From an uncultured Klebsiella sp. (GTDB lineage Bacteria; Pseudomonadota; Gammaproteobacteria; Enterobacterales; Enterobacteriaceae): DNA of 8,137 nt. The stretch spans positions 1 through 8,137 of the forward strand of contig CABUCP010000120.1 in the NCBI GenBank assembly GCA_902490055.1, written 5' to 3'. The notes beneath the pieces were generated by a model, which saw only the letters and a list, made by a program, of their open reading frames with translations, did not search any database and was not told the DNA's origin. Position numbers and translations under genes: made by a program. Position 1 is the first letter of the stretch. Each line of letters opens with the position of its first letter. Of this stretch, positions 1-6,821 are shown one piece after another.

Positions 1-1085
1 GTAGCCATTTATGGCTGCAGATCATCACGCAAAATAAGCTCTTCCACCGTCTGGCCTTCACCCTACAGGGTATTATCGTCAACGTGCAGGCGGTGCTGTG
101 GCTGCAAAAAGGTAGCGAAGCGGCGGAAATCTTAACCACCTGCGCCCAGCTGTGGGTGATGATTTACGCCATGCTGTCCTTCTTCTCGCTGCTGGACGTG
201 ATTTTCAATCTGGCGCAGAAATTCCCCACCGCCTCGCAGCTGCCGCTCAAAGGTATTTTCCAGGGCGTTAAGCTGGTTACCGCGATTATTATCGGCATTC
301 TGATTATTTCGCTGCTGATAGGCCAGTCGCCGGCAATTCTGATAAGCGGCCTTGGGGCGATGGCCGCCGTACTGATGTTGGTATTTAAAGACCCGATTCT
401 TGGCCTGGTGGCCGGTATTCAGCTTTCCGCCAACGATATGCTGAAACTGGGCGACTGGCTGGAGATGCCGAAATACGGCGCTGACGGCGCGGTTATTGAT
501 ATCGGGCTGACGACGGTGAAAGTGCGCAACTGGGATAACACTATCACCACGATCCCGACCTGGTCACTGGTCTCGGATTCGTTTAAAAACTGGAGCGGTA
601 TGTCGGCTTCCGGCGGTCGTCGCATTAAGCGCAGCCTGAACATCGACACCACCAGCATCCATTTTCTTGACGAGCAGGAGCAGCAACGTCTGATTCAGGC
701 CAAACTGCTGAAGCCGTATATGGATTCGCGCCATCAGGAAATTAACGAATGGAACCAGCAGCATGCCAACGAACCTTCGGTGCTCAACCTGCGCAAAATG
801 ACCAATATCGGCACCTTCCGCGCCTATCTGCAGGAGTACTTACGTAATCATCCGCGGCTGCGTAAGGACATGACTATGATGGTCCGCCAGCTGGCGCCGG
901 ACGCCAACGGCCTGCCGATAGAGATCTACTGCTTTACCAATACCGTGGTGTGGGCGGAGTATGAAGGGATCCAGGCGGATATCTTCGACCATATTTTTGC
1001 GGTCGTTGATGAGTTTGGTCTGCGTATTCACCAGACGCCGACCGGCAACGACATTCGTTCGCTGTCGGGCGCGCTATCGTCCTGA
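1..1085 (+). CDS. ybdG: Miniconductance mechanosensitive channel YbdG (5' end cut by window)
   Basis: MscS-superfamily inner-membrane channel that opens under membrane tension, protecting cells from mild osmotic downshock. The reading frame is open from base 3, reading [19 protein letters not shown], and continues to the TGA at 1083-1085. That gives 360 visible residues; E. coli YbdG is 415 as I recall, so about 55 N-terminal residues and the true start lie upstream of the window. Hydrophobic segments include one around [20 protein letters not shown] and another around [15 protein letters not shown]. They are followed by the pore-lining MscS signature, [13 protein letters not shown] then [10 protein letters not shown]. 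After that comes the soluble beta domain ([20 protein letters not shown]) and a C-terminal cytoplasmic region. Identity to E. coli YbdG looks very high over the pore and beta domain. The GTG at 84 is an internal valine, not a start. The gene converges with pheP, as in E. coli, but with a lipoprotein gene between them. Confidence 0.96.
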   Translation, partial: SHLWLQIITQNKLFHRLAFTLQGIIVNVQAVLWLQKGSEAAEILTTCAQLWVMIYAMLSFFSLLDVIFNLAQKFPTASQLPLKGIFQGVKLVTAIIIGILIISLLIGQSPAILISGLGAMAAVLMLVFKDPILGLVAGIQLSANDMLKLGDWLEMPKYGADGAVIDIGLTTVKVRNWDNTITTIPTWSLVSDSFKNWSGMSASGGRRIKRSLNIDTTSIHFLDEQEQQRLIQAKLLKPYMDSRHQEINEWNQQHANEPSVLNLRKMTNIGTFRAYLQEYLRNHPRLRKDMTMMVRQLAPDANGLPIEIYCFTNTVVWAEYEGIQADIFDHIFAVVDEFGLRIHQTPTGNDIRSLSGALSS

Positions 1086-1091
1086 TTCCCG

Positions 1092-1114
1092 GCTGGCGCG
1101 CATTGCGCGCCAGC
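1092..1114 (+). terminator. Perfect 10-bp hairpin after ybdG
   Basis: GCTGGCGCGC (1092-1101) and GCGCGCCAGC (1105-1114) pair perfectly around a 3-base loop, starting 7 bases after the ybdG stop. No U-tract follows (the next bases are GTACTCTC), so it is not a textbook intrinsic terminator. It may end ybdG transcription weakly or protect the mRNA 3' end. The inverted repeat is seen directly; the role is inferred. Confidence 0.55.
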
Positions 1115-1216
1115 GTACTCTCACTCCACTATCATTTCTCAGGGCTAGCCGTCGACGCAGTTTAAGGAGATGATCTTTTCACCAACATGGATTATCGCCA
1201 AAGGACGCTCTGCATA

Positions 1217-1633
1217 ATGAAATTAACAACAACGTTTGTCGCGCTTGGCTGCGCTTTAGCACTCCTTTCCGGTTGTACCTCATCGAAGACCTCGCCAGAA
1301 CGCCATGCTTACAGCTTCGTGTCTCACCGCTCAGATTTCGTCGGCGGTAATTTCACCGTTAACCGTCAGCAAAATTATCAGATGAACCTGCCTAACTTCC
1401 GCGATATCTACGCCCGCGGGCAAGAAGATCGGAAAAAAGGGGTGAGCGAAAGCGATGCGCAGCGGGTTGCCGACGCCATTAAGCAACAGGCGCTGGAAGG
1501 GGTGAAGTCACAACACTCCTTCAACGGTAATGCGAGCGATCGGTGGAGCGAAACGATGGAAGCGAAGGATGCTCGTCTGTTTGGTAATGAGCTGGCTGGG
1601 GCCTATCTGGACGGCTTCCACGGGATAAAATAA
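1217..1633 (+). CDS. Small outer-membrane lipoprotein, Exc2-like family
   Basis: A 138-residue predicted lipoprotein. From the ATG at 1217 the protein begins MKLTTTFVALGCALALLSGC: two N-terminal residues with one lysine, a hydrophobic core, and a lipobox L17-S18-G19-C20. Lipidation would be at C20; the +2 residue is Thr, not Asp, which predicts Lol sorting to the outer membrane. An AAAGGA sequence lies about 11 bases before this ATG. An ATG at 1187 in frame would add ten residues (MDYRQRTLCI) ahead of the signal peptide and is less likely. The mature part is hydrophilic, with motifs such as NLPNFRDIYARGQEDRKKG and a C-terminal region ending AYLDGFHGIK. It resembles what is annotated as Exc2 family lipoprotein, named after the entry-exclusion protein of ColE1-type plasmids; this is recalled, not searched, and the chromosomal role is unknown. 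It lies 131 bases after ybdG and converges on pheP. Confidence 0.82.
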   Translation: MKLTTTFVALGCALALLSGCTSSKTSPERHAYSFVSHRSDFVGGNFTVNRQQNYQMNLPNFRDIYARGQEDRKKGVSESDAQRVADAIKQQALEGVKSQHSFNGNASDRWSETMEAKDARLFGNELAGAYLDGFHGIK

Positions 1634-1639
1634 GTTGTG

Positions 1640-1663
1640 TCGCCCCGCCAGTCAGCGGGGCGA
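1640..1663. terminator. Hairpin shared by convergent lipoprotein gene and pheP
   Basis: TCGCCCCGC (1640-1648) pairs perfectly with GCGGGGCGA (1655-1663) around a six-base loop. It lies between the lipoprotein stop at 1633 and the pheP stop at 1670, only 36 bases apart. The stem is symmetrical and could terminate both transcripts. A U-rich stretch is absent on the plus side (TAAGCAT follows), and on the minus side only a loose ACACAACTTATTTT follows. Termination strength is therefore uncertain. Confidence 0.6.
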
Positions 1664-1669
1664 TAAGCA

Positions 1670-3046
1670 TTACGCCGGGCGGCGCAGCAGTTTGAAGGCG
1701 GCAAACAGGAACAGGATCCATACCGGCAGCAGTACCGCCGACAGTCGCATCCCGTCAATGGTGCACATCAGCACCAGAATCAAGGCCAGGAACGCGATGC
1801 AGAAGTAGTTGCTGGCTGGTGCCAACAGCGCTTTAAACTTCGACTCGCGCCCTTTACGCCGCTGTGCGGCACGGAACTTCAGGTGCGCCATGCAGATCAT
1901 AATCCAGTTCAGCAGCAGGGTCGCCACCACCAGCGCCATCAGCAGCCCCAGCGCCTCATGCGGCAACAGGTAGTTCAGCACCACCACCAGCGAGGTGATG
2001 ATACCGGACAACAGCAGCGAATTCACCGGTACGCCGCGTTTACTAACGCGGGCGAGAAACTTCGGCGCATTGCCCTGTACCGACAGGCCGAACAGCATCC
2101 GGCTATTGGAATAGACGCCGCTGTTGTAAACCGACAGCGATGCGACCAGAATGACGAAATTCAGCGCGGAAGCCACCACGTTGCTGTCAAGATTATGGAA
2201 AATCATCACAAACGGGCTGCTATCGGATTTAATCTCTACCCACGGATAGAGCGCCAGCAGCACCACCAGTGAGCCGATATAAAACAGCAGGATACGGTAA
2301 ACCACCTGGTTAACCGCTTTCGGAATGCTCTTTTCCGGGTTTTGCGCTTCCGCGGCGGTAATACCGATAAGCTCCAGCCCGCCGAAGGAAAACATAATGA
2401 CCGCCAGCGACAGCACCAGGCCGTGCCAGCCGGTGGCGAGGAATCCACCGTGCTTCCACAGATTGTCGAATCCAGCCTTACTGCCGCCGTGGCCGCCGAA
2501 CAGCATCCACAGGCCAAAGGCAATCATGCCGATAATCGCCAGTACTTTAATCAGCGCGAACCAGAACTCAGCCTCTCCGTACAGGCGCACGTTAACCAGG
2601 TTGACGGCATTAATAATGATGAAGAAGGCTGCCGCCCAGACCCAGGTGGGGACATCGGGGAGCCAGTACTGCATGTAAATCCCGGCGGCAGTCAGTTCCG
2701 CCATCCCCACCAGCACGAACATCACCCAGTAGTTCCAGCCGGAAAGGAAACCGGCGAACGGGCCCCAATATTTATAGGCAAAGTGGGCAAAGGAACCGGA
2801 TACCGGCTCTTCCACCACCATTTCGCCAAGCTGGCGCATGATGAGAAAAGCGACAATACCGGCAAGCGCGTAGCCAAGGAGTACCGCCGGGCCGGCCATC
2901 TGGATTGCGGGACCAATGCCGAGAAACAGGCCGGTACCAATAGCGCCGCCAAGGGCGATAAGTTGAATATGTCGGTTTTGTAAACCGCGGTGCAGCGTCG
3001 GTCCGCTCTCTTCTACGGCATCCGACGACGTTGACGCGTCTTTCAC
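1670..3046 (-). CDS. pheP: Phenylalanine-specific permease PheP
   Basis: Inner-membrane proton-coupled phenylalanine importer of the amino acid-polyamine-organocation (APC) family, predicted 12 transmembrane segments. The unwound TM1 substrate motif GGAIGTGLF is at residues 33-41, the conserved loop GEMVVEEPVSGSFAHFA at 74-90, and the TM6 motif FSFGGLELIG at 219-228, followed by the family's TAAEAQNPEKSIPKAV segment. The protein matches E. coli PheP closely as I recall it. I place the start at the GTG at 3046: it is preceded by AGGGGA with 5 bases between, and gives 458 residues, the E. coli length, beginning (V)KDASTSSDA against E. coli MKNASTVSED. A GTG at 3079 would add 11 residues but has no spaced ribosome-binding site. 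No convincing TyrR box or sigma-70 promoter was found in the 106 bases upstream. The receptor gene upstream is in the same orientation, so readthrough is possible. Confidence 0.96.
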   Translation of the reverse strand: MKDASTSSDAVEESGPTLHRGLQNRHIQLIALGGAIGTGLFLGIGPAIQMAGPAVLLGYALAGIVAFLIMRQLGEMVVEEPVSGSFAHFAYKYWGPFAGFLSGWNYWVMFVLVGMAELTAAGIYMQYWLPDVPTWVWAAAFFIIINAVNLVNVRLYGEAEFWFALIKVLAIIGMIAFGLWMLFGGHGGSKAGFDNLWKHGGFLATGWHGLVLSLAVIMFSFGGLELIGITAAEAQNPEKSIPKAVNQVVYRILLFYIGSLVVLLALYPWVEIKSDSSPFVMIFHNLDSNVVASALNFVILVASLSVYNSGVYSNSRMLFGLSVQGNAPKFLARVSKRGVPVNSLLLSGIITSLVVVLNYLLPHEALGLLMALVVATLLLNWIMICMAHLKFRAAQRRKGRESKFKALLAPASNYFCIAFLALILVLMCTIDGMRLSAVLLPVWILFLFAAFKLLRRPA

Positions 3047-3051
3047 GTCGT

Positions 3052-3076
3052 TCCCCTGTGTGTTTTTGTGAAGGGG
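3052..3076 (-). promoter_or_regulatory. pheP ribosome-binding site and possible sequestering stem
   Basis: On the minus strand the leader reads AGGGGAACGAC then GTG, a good Shine-Dalgarno sequence that decides the GTG start at 3046. Just upstream, CCCCT (3072-3076, minus strand AGGGG complement) can pair with the AGGGG of the Shine-Dalgarno (3053-3057) over a 14-base A/C-rich loop. A five-pair stem would partly hide the ribosome-binding site. The pairing is seen; any regulatory use is inferred. Confidence 0.4.
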
Positions 3077-3114
3077 CACCTTTTATCACTTAGGGGGGAT
3101 TGTCGCAAGTTGCA

Positions 3115-3149
3115 CGGGGCAAGCGTCAGCCGCCCGCCCCGCTTTTTTT
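3115..3149 (+). terminator. Rho-independent terminator shape reading on the plus strand
   Basis: CGGGGC (3115-3120) pairs with GCCCCG (3136-3141) over a 15-base loop that can fold further, followed after one C by seven T residues (3143-3149). As a terminator it points to the right, into the 3' end of the receptor gene, antisense to both neighbours. On the minus strand the same hairpin follows the receptor stop at 3153 but has its A-run before the stem and no T-run after it. It may act weakly for the receptor gene or block antisense transcription. Confidence 0.5.
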
Positions 3150-3152
3150 GCG

Positions 3153-5351
3153 TTAGAAGTCGTAACTCATTGAGACGCGAACGGTACGCGGATCGCCTTC
3201 GAACAGATAGGTACCGGTATCGTCAATGCCGGACCAGTACTTCTCGTTGGTCACGTTGGTCACCCCGACGCGCCAGGTCATTTCGTTCTGGTCGGCGTTC
3301 AGGCGCATACGATAGCGCAGGCCTAAATCCAGGGTGGTGTAGCTATCCAGCTTCTTGGTGTTGGCCGCATCGGCATACTGCGAGCCGCTATGATTGACTC
3401 GCGCGGTCGCGGTCAGGCCTTCCACCGGCTTGATATCATACTCGGCGCCGAGCACCGCGTAGAAGTTAGCCACCCCGATGGCATCTTTACCGTCGGTGGC
3501 GCCTTTAGCGGTTTTAGTCTGTTTGGCATCCAGCCACACCGTACTGGCGTTAAGACGCAGCCCCAGCATCGGCTCGCCGAAGACGTTCATCTCTACGCCG
3601 CGGTTACGCTGCTCGCCGTCGAGGCCGTAATTGCCATCGGTATCGGAAATGGCGTTCGGTTTTTTGATTTCAAACAGCGCCAGCGATCCGCCGATCGTAC
3701 CGTAGTCGATCTTGACGCCCACTTCGTCCTGCTTCGAGTGCGCGATCCCGGTACTCTGCCCGGCATTGGCCGCCGTAGTCGGCGCCACAGAGCCCGGCTG
3801 CAGCGCTTCGGTATGGTTAGCATACAGCGACAGCTGCTCCCACGGCTTGTACACCAGGCCAAACGTCGGCATCCAGCGGCTTTGGGTATAACGCGACGAG
3901 GTATCTTCCAGCCCGGTGGCGTTGCTGTAGTTTCGCACGACCACTTTCTGATGACGAGCAGCCGCGGTAAACAGCACCTTATCGTTAAAGAAGCCGAGGG
4001 TATCGCTCAGCAGCCAGCCCTGCGTACGGCTGCGCGAGGTGACCAGCGGATCGTGGTAGTTGCCGCCAAAATAGGCGTTATCCGGCATTGCCACATCGCG
4101 GTTGTCATAGATATTGGTGGTCGGGTTCTTCGCCGACATCCGCCAGGCGGTCGCATCGGTATGCACCTGCGCCGCATAGCCGAGATTCACCTTATGCGAA
4201 ATCGCGCCGGTATTGAAATCGCCGCGTACCCCGCCCATACCGCTGATCGCATCGATGATGCGGTTAGTATCAAGACGGCCAACCGTCGCATCGCCGTTTT
4301 TATTGAGCAGCTTCGGCGCGCTGTAGGTGCCGATTTCATGCGAATGCTGACCGCCGAGGGCGCTGTATACCGTCCAGCTATCGGTCAGGTCATATTCCGC
4401 CTTCGCCATGCCGAACTCGCTTTCGATATCGCTATAGCCCCACTTCTGGCTGTAGTTTTTGCTGTTGTCCGGCAGCGCCGGGACGAAATCCACGCCGCTG
4501 ATATTGACGCCCATCGTACCGCCGTGGAACGTTTTCTTCTGATAGCCGAAATCGAGCGAGGAGCGGAAACGATCGCCGCGGTAATCAAGCCCCAGCGAAG
4601 CCAGCGTGGTACGGCGTTTATCGTTATCGATAGCGCCTTCGCCCTCGCGATGCACCAGGTTGACCCGGGCGCCGAACTGGTTGTTATCGCCGAAACGGCG
4701 CCCCAGGTCGAGGGTACCGCCGACCTGGGAATCAGAGGTATAGTCGACGCCAACGCGTGCGGTCGGCAGATCTTCCGCCCGCTTCGGCTCGAGGTTAATC
4801 ATCCCGCCGACGCCGCTGCTGGCCGCGCCGTTAAGCAGGCTGTTAGCCCCTTTGAAAATTTCAACGCGCTCCAGCATCTGGGTGTCCATCACCTGACGCG
4901 GCACCACGCCCGCCAGGCCGCCCATGGTCATGTCATCGCCATCGAGCTTAAACCCGCGGATTCGATAGGTCTCTGCGAAGTTGCCGTAGCCCTGTACGGC
5001 CTGCACGCCAGCGTCGTTGCTGACGACATCGGCGATAGTTTTTGCCTGCTGGTCCTGAATCAGCTTCGAGGTATAGCCGATGACGTTAAACGGGACGTCC
5101 ATCGCTTTTTGTTCGCCAAGCATTCCCAGACGGCCGCCGTGGGCGATCTGGCCGTCGAGGAATGCCGGAACTACCAGGTCGCCGCCGGATTTAAAATCGC
5201 CGTTTTCGTTAGCCTCGACGATGATGGTCTCTTCGCCAGGCTGCTTCGCGGCGGCAGCGTCCGCGGCCATCGCCGTTTGACTGGCGGCGCCGATAGCTAA
5301 GGCCAGCAGCGTTTTACGCAGCGGGAAGGATGAATAGTGCGTGGTGTGCAT
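3153..5351 (-). CDS. TonB-dependent siderophore-type outer-membrane receptor
   Basis: A 732-residue outer-membrane receptor that would import a ferric siderophore, or a similar scarce ligand, using TonB-ExbBD energy. A Sec signal peptide (residues 1-29, R12-K13, hydrophobic 14-24, cleavage after AMA) is followed by a TonB box-like ETIIVEA (41-47). The plug domain holds RIRGF (130-134), LERVEIFKG (160-168) and GVGGMINL (180-187), typical of the siderophore-receptor subfamily. The barrel ends in RVSMSYDF with a terminal Phe as expected for BAM-assembled barrels. I chose the ATG at 5351, with GGGG six bases upstream; an ATG at 5363 or a TTG at 5384 are in-frame alternatives. The protein recalls FcuA/FhuE-type hydroxamate receptors, but the ligand cannot be told from sequence alone. 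It is the second gene behind the YncE-like gene, and by context is probably Fur-regulated from the promoter near 6665. Confidence 0.93.
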   Translation of the reverse strand: MHTTHYSSFPLRKTLLALAIGAASQTAMAADAAAAKQPGEETIIVEANENGDFKSGGDLVVPAFLDGQIAHGGRLGMLGEQKAMDVPFNVIGYTSKLIQDQQAKTIADVVSNDAGVQAVQGYGNFAETYRIRGFKLDGDDMTMGGLAGVVPRQVMDTQMLERVEIFKGANSLLNGAASSGVGGMINLEPKRAEDLPTARVGVDYTSDSQVGGTLDLGRRFGDNNQFGARVNLVHREGEGAIDNDKRRTTLASLGLDYRGDRFRSSLDFGYQKKTFHGGTMGVNISGVDFVPALPDNSKNYSQKWGYSDIESEFGMAKAEYDLTDSWTVYSALGGQHSHEIGTYSAPKLLNKNGDATVGRLDTNRIIDAISGMGGVRGDFNTGAISHKVNLGYAAQVHTDATAWRMSAKNPTTNIYDNRDVAMPDNAYFGGNYHDPLVTSRSRTQGWLLSDTLGFFNDKVLFTAAARHQKVVVRNYSNATGLEDTSSRYTQSRWMPTFGLVYKPWEQLSLYANHTEALQPGSVAPTTAANAGQSTGIAHSKQDEVGVKIDYGTIGGSLALFEIKKPNAISDTDGNYGLDGEQRNRGVEMNVFGEPMLGLRLNASTVWLDAKQTKTAKGATDGKDAIGVANFYAVLGAEYDIKPVEGLTATARVNHSGSQYADAANTKKLDSYTTLDLGLRYRMRLNADQNEMTWRVGVTNVTNEKYWSGIDDTGTYLFEGDPRTVRVSMSYDF

Positions 5352-5386
5352 AATTTGCCCCATGGATGAGGATAAATGGATCAAAG

Positions 5387-5402
5387 GGCCCGTCGCCGGG
5401 CC
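5387..5402 (-). other. Intercistronic GC-rich hairpin with GCGA tetraloop
   Basis: On the minus strand GGCCCG-GCGA-CGGGCC forms a six-pair stem closed by a GNRA-type tetraloop, 8 bases after the stop of the YncE-like gene and about 35 bases before the receptor start. No U-tract follows (CTTTGATCC), so full termination is unlikely. It could set relative expression of the two genes through partial termination, processing or mRNA stability. The fold is seen; the function is inferred. Confidence 0.5.
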
Positions 5403-5410
5403 AGTTATTT

Positions 5411-6493
5411 TTATTGCGCGTTCAGGTCGATACGTACGACGCTGTCCGGGCCTTTAGTGGAGTGGTCTTTATTGAAGGGCTGTTTGACGGTGACAAACAG
5501 CGTCTGACCATCGGCGGAAAGCAGCAGGCTGTTGGGATTGGCCGGCAGCGCCCAGCTTTTCTTCAGCGTGTAGCGGCTGGCGTCAAGGCTGATAACCTTG
5601 CCGGATTCACGCTGTGAAATATAAATCTCGTGGCGTTTCCCATTGAACTGCACCGCCAGCGAATCGCCGACGTCGAGCTGTTTAAGCAGTTTGCCGCTGT
5701 GGATATCCAACACCAGGGTGGTTTTCGCTTTCGAGTTATCGGTCACGAACAGACGACCGGTTTCGCTATCTTCGGCCATATTAAGCAGCAGCGCCGGCTT
5801 GTCGCCCAGCGGCTTCCAGCGCTGTTCAATGCGTTGGTTACGCGGGTTGATCACCAGAATTTCACCGCTGCCGTTGGCGGCGTATACGCGCCCGGTTTGT
5901 GCAGAATAGTGCAGGCCGGTCATCCATTTACCGGTGTTTTTAATCCGCGTTTTCAGCTTCAGGGTAGTGGCGTCAACCACCCAGATTTGCGCCGGGTCGG
6001 CGACCGCGCCAACGTAGAGGGTATTATTTAACAGCAGCAGCTGACGCGCCCCATAGGGGAGCCCTTTTTCATTGCGCTCGCTAAACAGCAGGCGGTTTTT
6101 TACCTTGCCGGTGGCGGTGTCGATAGCGCTGATGCCGCCGTCGAGCGAATTGCTGACGTATAGCGTTTTACCATCCGCAGAGAGCTGTAAAGCGAAGTTT
6201 TTCAGATCGGTATGCGTCAGGCCGATGGTATTAAGGGTTTGCGGATCCAGCTTGTAAACCGCTCCGCCCTGCACATCTTTAAAGCCTTCGGCGCTGGCGA
6301 CGTACAGCGCATCGCCCTGCGGGCTTAGCGCCATCTCGTACAACCCTTCCGCTAGCTGGCGCTGCAGCGGTTGCGCCACGTTAGCCGCAGGAGAGTTAAC
6401 AACCGGTTGAGCAACGGCAGCGGAATGGTGGGTCGCGCAGCCGCCTAACGTCGCGCTGATGGCCAGCGCCAACGCCGGAAGAGTGTATTTCAT
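5411..6493 (-). CDS. YncE-like beta-propeller lipoprotein
   Basis: A 360-residue protein predicted to be an outer-membrane-anchored periplasmic lipoprotein. The signal is MKYTLPALALAISATLGGC, with lipobox L16-G17-G18-C19 and Ala at +2, followed by a low-complexity Ala/Pro/Val linker to about residue 44. The rest is a YncE-type propeller, with repeated blade motifs: GLYEMALSPQGDALYVAS (50-67), SADGKTLYVSNS (106-116), ISAIDTATGKVKNRL (121-135), IWVVDATTLKLKTRIKNTGK (170-189) and PNSLLLSADGQTLFVTVKQ (320-338). These line up with E. coli YncE as I remember it, a soluble Fur-repressed periplasmic protein; its role is unclear. The ATG at 6493 has AGGG eight bases upstream; a TTG at 6517 would add eight residues and spoil the signal peptide. 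The receptor gene follows on the same strand after 59 bases, implying one transcript. It likely assists the receptor or ligand handling, an inference from context. Confidence 0.88.
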   Translation of the reverse strand: MKYTLPALALAISATLGGCATHHSAAVAQPVVNSPAANVAQPLQRQLAEGLYEMALSPQGDALYVASAEGFKDVQGGAVYKLDPQTLNTIGLTHTDLKNFALQLSADGKTLYVSNSLDGGISAIDTATGKVKNRLLFSERNEKGLPYGARQLLLLNNTLYVGAVADPAQIWVVDATTLKLKTRIKNTGKWMTGLHYSAQTGRVYAANGSGEILVINPRNQRIEQRWKPLGDKPALLLNMAEDSETGRLFVTDNSKAKTTLVLDIHSGKLLKQLDVGDSLAVQFNGKRHEIYISQRESGKVISLDASRYTLKKSWALPANPNSLLLSADGQTLFVTVKQPFNKDHSTKGPDSVVRIDLNAQ

Positions 6494-6655
6494 TGGAACA
6501 ACCCTATAAAAAATCAATGACCCGGTGGTCGCGCAGCGGCCGATATTGTGTGTTTCCGGCCTGCTGTCTTTGCGTCACCCTACGCCTTCGCTGTTCCTTG
6601 TGAACGACTCACTGGCGCAGATCGATCCCTGCTTAGTCTGCGAACAAAAAAGAGA
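6494..6655 (-). promoter_or_regulatory. Predicted long structured 5' leader of the YncE-like/receptor transcript
   Basis: If transcription starts just after the -10 at 6662-6667, about 160 bases precede the YncE-like start codon. I see no supported gene here. Two inverted repeats occur: GCAGA (6617-6621) with TCTGC (6637-6641), and GGCCG (6538-6542) with CGGCC (6557-6561), the latter extendable by three pairs across a two-base bulge. The last ~20 bases before the AGGG ribosome-binding site are A/T-rich and likely unpaired. I recognise no known riboswitch class. Confidence 0.4.
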
Positions 6656-6689
6656 ATGAGAACTATACGCATTATCGAGTGTCAAACAA
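6652..6689 (-). promoter_or_regulatory. Sigma-70 promoter overlapped by a Fur-box-like site
   Basis: On the minus strand TTGTTT (6684-6689) and TATAGT (6662-6667) form -35 and -10 elements with a 16-base spacer. A Fur-like sequence overlaps the -10: on the plus strand GAGAATGAGAACTATACGC (6652-6670) matches the 19-base Fur consensus GATAATGATAATCATTATC at 12 positions by my count, and CATTATC (6670-6676) follows directly, giving the usual cluster of hexamer-like units. Iron-replete Fur would be expected to cover the -10 and repress the two downstream genes. The match is seen; Fur binding is inferred. Confidence 0.6.
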
Positions 6690-6780
6690 GCCCCGGCGGG
6701 CAAAAAAGATAATCTGCTGATTTTTTAACGTGGAATGGCGGATTGATAGGGGGAGAAAAGAACTGCGGGATCGATACATA

Positions 6781-6812
6781 CCCGGATAGCGGCGCATTAC
6801 GTCTTATCCGGG
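6781..6812. repeat. REP-type palindromic unit
   Basis: CCCGGATA (6781-6788) pairs with TATCCGGG (6805-6812) around GCGGCGCATTACGTCT. The imperfect centre with GCGGCGC and CGTCTTATCCGGG is the pattern of enterobacterial REP elements, which occur extragenically near gene 3' ends. Here it lies about 50 bases past the ndh-like stop. REP elements can stabilise the upstream mRNA, bind DNA gyrase or integration host factor, or attenuate transcription; which applies here is not shown. Confidence 0.7.
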
Positions 6813-6821
6813 CGACAGGAG

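Noticed and set aside
961..1173. Plus-strand 70-codon frame overlapping the end of ybdG
   Set aside because: Mostly out of frame within ybdG, with an Arg-rich composition and no ribosome-binding site or recognisable motif.
2342..2983. Plus-strand open frame of 213 codons inside pheP
   Set aside because: It lies wholly antisense to a clear PheP sequence, and its translation is a low-complexity His/Gln/Arg-rich product typical of shadow frames.
3031..3059. Possible plus-strand promoter (TTGACG at 3031-3036) for an RNA ending at 3149
   Set aside because: No acceptable -10 element at 16-18 bases, and the hexamer lies in the pheP coding start.
3390..5300. Long plus-strand open frame of 636 codons opposite the receptor gene
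   Set aside because: It is the antisense shadow of a GC-rich coding sequence. The minus-strand frame has a signal peptide, TonB box, plug motifs and a terminal Phe, while the plus frame shows no recognisable domain.
6573..6605. Ten-codon GTG upstream frame in the leader of the YncE-like gene
   Set aside because: No Shine-Dalgarno sequence at proper spacing and no regulatory codon pattern; likely chance.
6690..6701. Short GC hairpin with flanking T-rich sequence as an ndh terminator
   Set aside because: The stem is only about four pairs and lies at the -35 region of the next promoter, so a terminator call is weak.
6708..6726. Second Fur-like site beginning GATAATCTGCTG
   Set aside because: Only the first hexamer matches the consensus; the rest does not, so I kept only the site at 6652-6676.
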